DNA of 13,876 nucleotides. Source: Paracoccaceae bacterium (lineage in GTDB: Bacteria > Pseudomonadota > Alphaproteobacteria > Rhodobacterales > Rhodobacteraceae). The notes beneath the pieces were generated by a model. The model saw nothing but the letters and a program-made list of their open reading frames with translations, had not been told where the DNA came from and did not search any database. This document shows, one piece after another, positions 8,028-13,876 of the stretch (position 1 is the first letter of the stretch; every line of letters begins with the position of its first letter). Location: positions 1 through 13,876 of the forward strand of contig PXDM01000248.1 in the NCBI GenBank assembly GCA_003565055.1, given 5' to 3'. Position numbers and translations under genes: made by a program.

Positions 8028-8312
8028 ACCACCTCAGGAGCGGTGCCGCGCAGTGCATTGATGCGCACATGGTTCAAGCAGTTGCCAGCACTCCGAGCCC
8101 TGCTGGCAAGAGCGAGCCGAATCTTCGTCGATGCCTTTCATTGTTTGGCTCGGAGAGCGACGCGACTGGCCGAAACGGGAGCGACGGAGTGGGAGAACGC
8201 GAGCTATCTTGTGCATCAAGATGCAAAGATCGCCGCCATGTATGTTCGGAAGACCAATCGCGGCCAGCTCGCCGATCGCGGGATGGGACGGCTTGCGCGG
8301 AGCAAAGAATGA
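8028..8312 (+). pseudogene. Decayed tyrosine recombinase (phage/island integrase), C-terminal fragment
   Basis: Reading right, the frame contains WFKQ (from 8070), then FHCLARRATRLAETGATEWE (from 8136), then HQDAKIAAMYVRKTNRGQL (from 8214), and stops with TGA at 8310-8312. From memory, intact integrases of this type read about HGLRKAAATRLAE...GATEWEIASYLAH, then a Tyr followed by VRKANRGKLAD. The nucleophile Tyr is still present (codon 8241-8243). The box II motif HGLR is broken: His at 8139-8141 is followed by Cys-Leu-Ala, so the catalytic Arg position is Ala, and one residue appears lost. No N-terminal or core-binding part exists upstream, and no start signal is seen. It points toward the 3' end of tRNA-Glu, a typical integration site for such elements. 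I take it to be a dead remnant of an integrated element. Homology is judged by eye. Confidence 0.6.
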
Positions 8313-8346
8313 ACCGCCTTGACCAACCTTTTTCAAAGATACGTCA

Positions 8347-8373
8347 AGCGCCACAAGCATAGCGCTGTTTTTT
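8347..8373 (+). terminator. Weak candidate rightward intrinsic terminator
   Basis: AGCGC (8347-8351) can pair with GCGCT (8362-8366) across a 10-base loop, followed by G and six T (8368-8373). It lies 34 nt after the integrase remnant stop, where that gene's terminator would be. The 5-bp stem is short, so support is limited. Confidence 0.25.
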
Positions 8374-8391
8374 ATGGGAAAAAGAAGTAGG

Positions 8392-8466
8392 TGGCAGCCC
8401 GTAGGGGAATCGAACCCCTCTTTCCAGGTTGAAAACCTGGCGTCCTAACCGATAGACGAACGGGCC
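8392..8466 (-). tRNA. tRNA-Glu (anticodon UUC), CCA encoded
   Basis: On the minus strand the 75-base sequence folds into a full cloverleaf. The acceptor stem is GGCCCGU with ACGGGCU (the first pair is G-U). The D arm contains GGUUAGGA. The anticodon stem CCAGG/CCUGG encloses the loop UUUUCAA, giving anticodon UUC. The T arm is GAGGGGUUCGAUUCCCCU (inner stem GGGG/CCCC), the discriminator is G, and an encoded CCA follows. It lies 93 nt downstream of recJ on the same strand, apparently with its own promoter. Its 3' end faces the integrase remnant. Confidence 0.97.
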
Positions 8467-8484
8467 ATCGCTGGTCTGCCACGG

Positions 8485-8513
8485 CTTTAATCCAAAGCAG
8501 CATCGCTGTGCAA
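8485..8513 (-). promoter_or_regulatory. Candidate promoter of tRNA-Glu
   Basis: On the minus strand, TTGCAC (8508-8513) and TTAAAG (8485-8490) are 17 nt apart, and the -10 edge is 18 nt before the tRNA 5' end. Both boxes match the consensus only partly, but spacing and place fit. Confidence 0.35.
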
Positions 8514-8559
8514 GGGGGCATTTCCCGTTTTTCGGCACAAGCCCGAGAAATTTCTGTCC

Positions 8560-10311
8560 CTACGCCCGCGCCGCATCTTCGAGGCGCAACTGCAACGTCT
8601 GGCGCCCCTGCCAGTGATTGACCTCGATCCGGCCTGCAAGATGCAATCTCTGTCCCTGCATCGCGGCCATGAGCGGGCCGAGTTCGCTGTCAAAGGCCCC
8701 GAAGGCGATCGCCTCAAGCGTTGCCCCCTGACCGTCGGAGATGCGCGCGCGCAGATGTGTCTCACCGATCCGGCGGATCGACTGGATCCGCATATCGGGG
8801 AACGCGAAACGCGGGGCGGGCATTGCCGCGCCGAATGGCCCTGCATCTTCCAGCTGCGCAATCAGATCCGCGCTCACGGCGCCCGGCATGAGCACCCCAT
8901 CAAGCGTGAGCGTCCGGATGCCGGCCTGCGCCGCGCCCTGCGCGCTCAAGAGCGCATCGAGCCGCGCCATGGCTGCGTCGAGATTGGCGCGCTGCACGCT
9001 CAGCCCCGCCGCCATTTTGTGCCCGCCGCCCTTGCTCAGCAGCCCCTCGCGCACCAGCCGATGGATCGCGGCACCAAGATCAATGCCCGGCACGGAACGC
9101 CCTGAGCCTTTGCCCTCATCACCCTCGAACCCGATCACGATAGCGGGGCGGTTGAGCGCCTCCTTCAGCCGCGCCGCCGCGATCCCGATGACACCGGGAT
9201 GCCAGCCATCGCCCGCAGCCCAGACCAACCCGGCCTCGGCCCCGCGCGCTTCGGCCTGTGCGAGCGCACTGGCGCGCACGGCGGCCTCGATCTCACGGCG
9301 CTCCGCATTGAGGGCTTCGAGTTTCTCGGCCAGCGCCTCGGCCTCATGGGGGTCGTCACTGGCCAGAAGCCGCGCACCGAGATCGGCGGCCCCGATCCGG
9401 CCCCCGGCATTGACGCGCGGTCCGAGCACGAAGCCCAGATGATAGGCCGCGGGTGGCACATCGAGCCGCGCGACATCGGCGAGGGCGCGCAAGCCCGCAC
9501 GCTGCCGTCGCGCCATGACACGCAGCCCCTGACGCACGAAAGCCCGGTTGACCCCGATCAGCGGCGCGACATCGGCGACGGTCGCGAGCGCCACCAGATC
9601 AAGCATCGCCATCAAGTCCGGTCCTGTTTGCCCGCCCGCACGGAGCTGGCGATTGGCCTCGACCAGCATCAGAAACACCACGCCCGCCGCACAGAGATGC
9701 GCGAGATCGCCGGTTTCATCCTGCCGATTGGGATTCACGACTGCGAGCGCGGGCGGCAGGGTCTCTTCGCCCAGATGGTGGTCGAGCACGATCACATCCG
9801 CGCCCCGGGCCGCGTCAATCGGCGCGTGGCTGAGCGTGCCGCAATCGACGCAGAGGATCAGATCATGCGCAGCGGCCAGTGCCGCCATCGCAGGCGCATT
9901 TGGCCCGTAACCTTCGTCGATGCGGTCGGGAATATAGAGCGTCGCCTGACAGCCCATCGCGCGCAACCAGCAGATCAGCAGCGCCGCCGAGGCCCCGCCA
10001 TCGACATCGTAATCGGCAAAGATCGCGATCTTCTCGCGCTGCTGCACGGCTTGCAGAAAGCGCGCGCTGGCCGGTTCCATGTCGCGAAGGCTGCGCGGGT
10101 CGGGCAGCAGGTCGCGCAAGGCAGGCGCAAGATAGGACTGCGCGTCTTGCGGCGCGACACCGGCACGCGCGAGGACCGAACAGACGGCAGGGGGCAAGCG
10201 CGTCGCTTGCCCGATTGCCTCGGCAGCGCGGGTGCGGGCGACATCGGGTCCGATCCAGCGCCGCCCTAGGACGGAGGCTTCGACCCCCAGAAAAGCCGGT
10301 GCGTCGCTCAT
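8560..10311 (-). CDS. recJ: Single-stranded-DNA-specific exonuclease RecJ
   Basis: RecJ degrades single-stranded DNA 5' to 3' and acts in RecF-type recombination, mismatch repair and base excision repair. The 583-residue length is normal. DHH-family motifs are in order: FADYDVDGGAS with Asp100, Asp102 and Asp104; LCVDCGT with Asp156; VLDHH at 175-179; HLCAAGVVF at 205-213; a conserved acidic LDLVALATVADV at 237-248; and GPRVNAGGRIG at 297-307. The DHHA1 part carries KGGGHKMAAGLSV at 427-439. An OB-fold-like region, with a beta-rich pattern ending in LQLRLEDA, closes the protein. These residues bind the two catalytic manganese ions and the DNA phosphate. Its ATG overlaps the TGA of the upstream hydrolase gene (shared bases 10308-10311), so translation is probably coupled. 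Confidence 0.97.
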   Translation of the reverse strand: MSDAPAFLGVEASVLGRRWIGPDVARTRAAEAIGQATRLPPAVCSVLARAGVAPQDAQSYLAPALRDLLPDPRSLRDMEPASARFLQAVQQREKIAIFADYDVDGGASAALLICWLRAMGCQATLYIPDRIDEGYGPNAPAMAALAAAHDLILCVDCGTLSHAPIDAARGADVIVLDHHLGEETLPPALAVVNPNRQDETGDLAHLCAAGVVFLMLVEANRQLRAGGQTGPDLMAMLDLVALATVADVAPLIGVNRAFVRQGLRVMARRQRAGLRALADVARLDVPPAAYHLGFVLGPRVNAGGRIGAADLGARLLASDDPHEAEALAEKLEALNAERREIEAAVRASALAQAEARGAEAGLVWAAGDGWHPGVIGIAAARLKEALNRPAIVIGFEGDEGKGSGRSVPGIDLGAAIHRLVREGLLSKGGGHKMAAGLSVQRANLDAAMARLDALLSAQGAAQAGIRTLTLDGVLMPGAVSADLIAQLEDAGPFGAAMPAPRFAFPDMRIQSIRRIGETHLRARISDGQGATLEAIAFGAFDSELGPLMAAMQGQRLHLAGRIEVNHWQGRQTLQLRLEDAARA

Positions 10312-10874
10312 GCTGCGAGGATCTGCGCCGTCGCGCGGGCCTGCAGAAACTCCCCGTGCAGATGCGACACAGCCATGTCATGCGCCTGTTGCGCGGAGAC
10401 GACTATCCCTGCATCCGCTTGCCAACTGGTATTCGCGCTTGTGTCAAAGGCCGCGCAGGCCTCATGCGCGAGGATCACGTCAAAGCCCAGATTGGCGGCC
10501 ATCCGGCAGGATGTGGAGACGCAATGCGGCGTCGTCAGCCCCGCCACGACCAGCGCCCCGATCCCGGCCTCCCGCAAATGCGCCTCTAGCCCGGTGCCGA
10601 TAAAGGCTGAATTGACGTGCTTTTCAAACACGGCTTCACCCGCCTGTGGCGCCAGCCCGTCGAGCCAGGCTGTGCCATCCCCGGTCAGCGGGCTGCCGGG
10701 TTGGCGACTGAGATGACGCACATGCACAATGAGCGCACCACGCCCCCGCCAGGCGTCCAGCAGACGCGCGGCATGGGTCTCGGCATCAGGATTGTTGCGC
10801 GCGCCCCAGACAGGCGCATGAAACCCCGCCTGAAAATCAATCAGCAACAAGCCTGTCGTCATCTTGCCAGCCAT
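10308..10874 (-). CDS. Cysteine hydrolase of the isochorismatase fold
   Basis: A 188-residue cytoplasmic enzyme of the isochorismatase-like family. The catalytic triad is visible: Asp13 in LLLIDFQAGF, Lys85 in VFEKHVNSAF, and Cys118 in GLTTPHCVSTSCRMA, with the usual Thr-containing approach to the cysteine. Family members hydrolyse amides or vinyl ethers (nicotinamide, N-carbamoyl compounds, ureidoacrylate, isochorismate). No residue here lets me choose a substrate, so I give no gene name. It lies between glpX (36 nt downstream of the glpX stop) and recJ (4-nt ATGA overlap). The start is the ATG at 10872-10874; a second ATG four codons later is possible, and neither has a strong ribosome binding site. 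Confidence 0.88.
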   Translation of the reverse strand: MAGKMTTGLLLIDFQAGFHAPVWGARNNPDAETHAARLLDAWRGRGALIVHVRHLSRQPGSPLTGDGTAWLDGLAPQAGEAVFEKHVNSAFIGTGLEAHLREAGIGALVVAGLTTPHCVSTSCRMAANLGFDVILAHEACAAFDTSANTSWQADAGIVVSAQQAHDMAVSHLHGEFLQARATAQILAA

Positions 10875-10910
10875 ACTCTTGTCAGTGTTTCGGGCAGATG
10901 TGCCGCTGGA

Positions 10911-11876
10911 TCAGACAGGCGTGCGATATTTGATCCGCCGCACCGATCCAGTCTTGGAACGCATGATCAGCGTGTCCATCGTGACCCAGCCCGGCTCGGT
11001 CTTGATGCCGCGCACAATGGAGCCGTCAGTGACGCCAGTGGCGGCGAAAACCACATCGCCCGTGACCATTTCATCGCGGGTATAGACCTTCTCCAGATCG
11101 TCGATCCCGGCGCGGCGGGCGCGACCGATCTCGTCGTCATTGCGGAACATCAGTTTGCCCAGCATCTGCCCGCCCATGCATTTCAGCGCCGCTGCTGCCA
11201 ACACGCCTTCGGGCGCGCCGCCAGAGCCCATATACATGTCGATGCCCGTCAGTTCCGGCTCGGCGCAATGGATGACACCGGCCACATCACCATCCATGAT
11301 GAGCCGGATCGCCGCCCCGGTCGAGCGCAGATCGGCGATCATGTCCTCATGGCGGGGGCGCTCCAGCACGCAGACGGAGATGTCTTCGGGCGCGCAGCCC
11401 TTGGCCTTGGCCAGCGCGCGGACGCGCTCGGCGGGGCTCATCTCCATGGTCACGGTGCCGGGCGCGAAACCGGGACCGATGGCGAGCTTGTCCATGTAGA
11501 CATCGGGCGCATGCAACATCGTGCCGCGCGGGGCCATGGCGATGACAGTCAGCGCGTTGGGGAAGTCCTTGGCGGTCAGCGTCGTGCCTTCGAGCGGATC
11601 GAGCGCGATATCGACCGCAGGGCCGTTCCCGGTGCCGACCTCTTCGCCGATATAGAGCATGGGCGCTTCATCGCGCTCGCCTTCGCCGATGACGACGCAG
11701 CCCTGAATGTCGAGCATGTTGAGCTGACGGCGCATCGCATCGACGGCGGCCTGATCGGCGGCTTTCTCATCCCCGCGCCCGATCAGCTTGGCGGAGGCGA
11801 GCGCTGCGGCCTCGGTCACACGGGCGAGACCGAGCGAGAGCATGCGATCATGAAATTCCGGCGGCGCGATGGTCAT
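10911..11876 (-). CDS. glpX: Fructose-1,6-bisphosphatase class II (GlpX)
   Basis: GlpX removes the 1-phosphate of fructose 1,6-bisphosphate in gluconeogenesis; in Calvin-cycle bacteria related enzymes also act on sedoheptulose 1,7-bisphosphate. The 321-residue product aligns along its length with E. coli GlpX from memory. It keeps the metal-binding residues Asp41 (GRGDEKAAD), Glu65 (VIGEGERDEAP), Asp93 and Glu96 (DPLEGTT), and Glu223 (GSGGAPEGV). The ATG is preceded by AGGGA about 7 nt upstream. It lies 110 nt downstream of hom on the same strand. It is shorter at the C-terminus than the E. coli enzyme (336 residues), as is common in alphaproteobacteria as I recall. A weak own promoter (TTGTGC 11931-11936, TAGAAG 11907-11912) is possible. 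Confidence 0.97.
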   Translation of the reverse strand: MTIAPPEFHDRMLSLGLARVTEAAALASAKLIGRGDEKAADQAAVDAMRRQLNMLDIQGCVVIGEGERDEAPMLYIGEEVGTGNGPAVDIALDPLEGTTLTAKDFPNALTVIAMAPRGTMLHAPDVYMDKLAIGPGFAPGTVTMEMSPAERVRALAKAKGCAPEDISVCVLERPRHEDMIADLRSTGAAIRLIMDGDVAGVIHCAEPELTGIDMYMGSGGAPEGVLAAAALKCMGGQMLGKLMFRNDDEIGRARRAGIDDLEKVYTRDEMVTGDVVFAATGVTDGSIVRGIKTEPGWVTMDTLIMRSKTGSVRRIKYRTPV

Positions 11877-11986
11877 GGTCTGTCCCTTTATCCTGAATAT
11901 GCCCTGCTTCTAGCGGCTCCGGGGCAGGTGGCACAAGGCAGAGTTCCTGATGTCAGCGCAAACGCGAGACCCGGCGCGGCGCGTGG

Positions 11987-13273
11987 TCAGTCCTCTTCGA
12001 TGGCCATGGCGACCGGATCGCCCAACACGACGCCTGTCTTGACCGAGAGCGCAACGGCATGGTCGATGGCGTCGCGCGTGGTCTTGTGCGTGATGATCAG
12101 CACCGGCGCGCGCGTGTCCTGATGGCCGTATTGGCGCATCCGGTTGATCGAGACCCCGGCATTGCCCAGCGCTTCGGCGACCTTGGCCAGCGCGCCGGGC
12201 TTGTCCAGCAGCCCCATGCGCAGATACCACGGTTTCGAGCCCATCGCCTTGGCCGAAGCGGCCAGCTCCAGCGTGGCGGCGGGCTGGCCGAAGACCGGCA
12301 TGCGAAAGCCGCGCGCAATGTCGATCACATCCCCGATGACCGCGCTCGCCGTCGGGCCTTCGCCCGCGCCGGGGCCGCGCAGGATGACCTGCTCGATGGC
12401 GTCGCCTTCGATCACCACCATATTCGTACCGCCCTTGAGTTGGCCCAGCGGACTGTCGGCGGGCACAAGGCACGGCGTCATCGACTGCTCCAGCCCCCGG
12501 CCCGACATTTGCGCCACACCCAGAAGCTTGATGCGCAGCCCCAGATCGGCGGCGGCGCGAATATCCTCGATGGAAATACGCTCGATCCCTTCGAGGCTGA
12601 TCGCGTCGAAATCCGGGCGCGTGCCGAAGGCAATGGCGCTGAGAAGCGTGAGTTTATGCGCCGCATCAATTCCGCCCACATCAAGCGTGGGGTCGGCTTC
12701 GAGATAGCCAAGTTGATTGGCTTCCTCGAACACGGTCTCATAGGGCAGGCCCGCATCCTCCATGCGCGTCAGGATGTAATTGCAGGTGCCGTTCATCACG
12801 CCCTTGATCCGGGTGATGCGATTGCCCGCAAGTCCCTCGCTCAGCGCCTTGATCACCGGGATGCCGCCTGCGACCGCCGCCTCGAAACGCAGCGCGACAT
12901 TTTGCGCCTCGGCCGCTTCGGCGAGCGCCTGTCCGTGGATCGCGAGCAGGGCCTTGTTGGCGGTGACGACATGCTTGCCAGCGGCAATGGCCGCGTCGGT
13001 CAGTGCCTTGGCCGGGCCATTCTCGCCGCCCATCAGCTCCACCACCAGATCAACATCCGCGCGGCGTGCGAGCGCGACAGGATCATCTTCCCAGTCATAG
13101 GGGGAAATATCGACACCGCGATTGCGACTGCGCGAGCGCGCCGAGACGGCCACGATTTCGACCGCGCGCCCGGCGCGACGGGCGATCATCTCGCCATTTG
13201 TCTGCACGATGCGCACCAGACCCGTGCCGACAGTGCCAAGACCCGCAATTCCGAGGCGCAAGGGGGATGTCAT
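11987..13273 (-). CDS. hom: Homoserine dehydrogenase with C-terminal ACT domain
   Basis: Hom reduces aspartate semialdehyde to homoserine with NAD(P)H, the branch point to threonine, methionine and isoleucine. The 428-residue protein has an N-terminal Rossmann fold with GLGTVG (11-16) and TANKALLA around Lys107. The catalytic core contains NGTCNYILTRM (161-171), QLGYLEADPT (187-196) and GIDAAHKLTLL with Asp203 and Lys207. An ACT domain at about 350-425 (LLDKPGALAKVAEAL) is the usual site for feedback inhibition by threonine. The ATG at 13271-13273 is preferred, with CGGAG 9 nt upstream. The open frame extends to a TTG at 13336, but those extra residues are not typical of the family and GxGxxG normally begins about ten residues in. 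Confidence 0.97.
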   Translation of the reverse strand: MTSPLRLGIAGLGTVGTGLVRIVQTNGEMIARRAGRAVEIVAVSARSRSRNRGVDISPYDWEDDPVALARRADVDLVVELMGGENGPAKALTDAAIAAGKHVVTANKALLAIHGQALAEAAEAQNVALRFEAAVAGGIPVIKALSEGLAGNRITRIKGVMNGTCNYILTRMEDAGLPYETVFEEANQLGYLEADPTLDVGGIDAAHKLTLLSAIAFGTRPDFDAISLEGIERISIEDIRAAADLGLRIKLLGVAQMSGRGLEQSMTPCLVPADSPLGQLKGGTNMVVIEGDAIEQVILRGPGAGEGPTASAVIGDVIDIARGFRMPVFGQPAATLELAASAKAMGSKPWYLRMGLLDKPGALAKVAEALGNAGVSINRMRQYGHQDTRAPVLIITHKTTRDAIDHAVALSVKTGVVLGDPVAMAIEED

Positions 13274-13307
13274 GGCAAGGGCTCCGTCTGAGAAATATCT
13301 GGCGGCC

Positions 13308-13336
13308 CTGTTAGCGACTTGCGACCCGGCTTGCAA
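13308..13336 (-). promoter_or_regulatory. Candidate hom promoter
   Basis: On the minus strand, TTGCAA (13331-13336) and TAACAG (13308-13313) are separated by 17 nt, giving a leader of roughly 30 nt before the hom ATG. The matches are partial. It lies in the 89-nt gap after the upstream symporter gene. Confidence 0.3.
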
Positions 13337-13362
13337 CGCAGCTTATGGCGGATGCAGGCCGC

Positions 13363-13876
13363 TCATCCCCCCAGCTTGGCCGCATCGCGCGCCAAAGCCT
13401 CGCGCGTGGCGTTGCGGCGATACCAGAGCGTGATCGCGGTCGATGTAAGCACGATAAACAGCGAATAGAGGATCGGGATCAGCAAGACCTCTTGCTGCAT
13501 GGCGGCGGAAAAGCTCAGCGTTATGACCAGCACGGCCAGCGGACCGTTCTGGATGCCGGTTTCCAGACTGATCGTGCGCGCCCGGTTGCTGTCCTGCCTC
13601 AGCCCGCGCGCCACCCAATAGCCGAAAAGCATGCCGATCAGACCGATGCCGATGGTCGCGCCATAGATCGCGGGGCCTGTGTCCAGCAAAAGCTGATAAT
13701 TCCGCGGCACCCAGCTTGCGATCAGGAACAGGATCACCACGACGCCCATGAAAGAGCCGATCAGCTCGATGGTCGCCCCGATATTGGGATTGAGCTTGCG
13801 CAGCACCATGCCCAGAAGCGTCGGCACCAGAAGCACGACAAGGATCTGCGCGACATTGGCGGGCGGGATCGCGAAA
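13363..13876 (-). CDS. Bile acid:sodium symporter-family membrane protein (5' end cut by window)
   Basis: About 171 C-terminal residues are present; the frame runs open to the right edge, so the start and roughly the N-terminal half are missing (family members have about 290-330 residues). The visible part is strongly hydrophobic, with about five membrane segments. It contains SLETGIQNGPLAVLVI, the conserved Glu-x-Gly-x-Gln-Asn block of the BASS/SBF family that lines the sodium and substrate sites. It ends in a basic cytoplasmic tail (YRRNATREALARDAAKLGG). Bacterial members carry organic anions such as bile-acid-like compounds, pantoate or keto acids with sodium; the substrate cannot be told here. 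Same strand as hom, 89 nt apart. Confidence 0.87.
   Translation of the reverse strand, partial: FAIPPANVAQILVVLLVPTLLGMVLRKLNPNIGATIELIGSFMGVVVILFLIASWVPRNYQLLLDTGPAIYGATIGIGLIGMLFGYWVARGLRQDSNRARTISLETGIQNGPLAVLVITLSFSAAMQQEVLLIPILYSLFIVLTSTAITLWYRRNATREALARDAAKLGG

Larger units (their letters stand above)
7901..8391. other. Gene-free stretch between yaaA and tRNA-Glu holding an integrase remnant
   Basis: No intact gene is supported in these 491 bases. Several overlapping open frames exist on both strands, which is normal for GC-rich DNA. Only one, reading right and ending at 8312, contains recognisable protein: the C-terminal end of a tyrosine recombinase. I found no copy of the tRNA 3' end elsewhere in the stretch, hence no visible second attachment site. 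From 7901 to about 8027 I see nothing recognisable. Confidence 0.6.

Noticed and set aside
7004..8077. Leftward open frame of 357 codons opposite yaaA
   Set aside because: yaaA on the other strand matches its family over the entire length; the leftward translation resembles nothing.
8034..8360. Leftward 108-codon open frame over the integrase remnant
   Set aside because: The opposite strand carries recognisable recombinase sequence; this frame does not resemble a known protein.
8546..8555. 10-bp palindrome AGAAATTTCT just before the end of recJ
   Set aside because: Short, AT-only core, and without a T-run or a neighbouring promoter; nothing distinguishes it from chance.
9199..10269. Rightward open frame of 356 codons
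   Set aside because: Antisense shadow of recJ; no ribosome binding site or recognisable domain.
10617..12122. Long rightward open frame of 501 codons
   Set aside because: Antisense to the hydrolase, glpX and the end of hom, all of which carry their full catalytic motifs. The composition is His/Arg/Gly-rich without structure.
12059..13291. Rightward open frame of 410 codons
   Set aside because: Antisense to hom across its full length; no recognisable protein features.
13274..13336. 21-residue N-terminal extension of hom
   Set aside because: It starts with TTG without a ribosome binding site, and the candidate promoter lies within it; the ATG at 13273 has a good Shine-Dalgarno sequence.
1..13876. 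Search by eye for CRISPR arrays, insertion sequences with terminal repeats, riboswitches and tRNA-end duplications
   Set aside because: No regularly spaced repeats, no transposase, no long leader with a recognisable riboswitch core, and no second copy of the tRNA-Glu 3' end were seen.

Overview
The window is typical of a high-GC alphaproteobacterium, most likely Rhodobacterales. Codon third positions are strongly GC-biased, genes are tightly packed, and the order hom - glpX - (extra hydrolase) - recJ matches the hom/glpX/recJ neighbourhood I know from Rhodobacter-like genomes. All assignments come from reading the translated sequence; no database search was possible.

Layout from left to right. 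Positions 1-4149 (minus strand) hold an RND-type efflux system: a membrane fusion protein followed after 3 nt by the inner-membrane RND pump, whose C-terminal end runs off the left edge. Positions 4150-4635 are an AT-richer, gene-free stretch with three inverted repeats and two -10-like elements, the likely control region of the pump operon. Positions 4636-6973 (minus) are a YggT-family membrane protein and the RecQ helicase, 4 nt apart. From a divergent intergenic region, yaaA reads right (7112-7900). Positions 7901-8391 have no intact gene but carry what looks like the decayed C-terminal end of a tyrosine recombinase, ending 79 nt from the 3' end of a tRNA-Glu(UUC) gene (8392-8466, minus). 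From there to the right edge everything is on the minus strand: recJ, a cysteine hydrolase of the isochorismatase fold overlapping recJ by 4 nt, glpX, hom, and a bile acid:sodium symporter-family protein cut by the right edge.

Functional themes. RecQ helicase and RecJ 5'-3' exonuclease work together in RecF-type recombination and lie about 2 kb apart. YaaA, between them, limits DNA damage from iron plus peroxide in E. coli. Hom and GlpX are housekeeping enzymes of threonine/methionine synthesis and gluconeogenesis (or the Calvin cycle). The efflux pair is a separate accessory function.

I do not see a complete undescribed system. The points most worth a second look are the integrase remnant beside the tRNA, the paired TTGAA/TTCAA inverted repeats upstream of the pump, the non-canonical proton-relay positions in the pump, and the hydrolase lodged between glpX and recJ.
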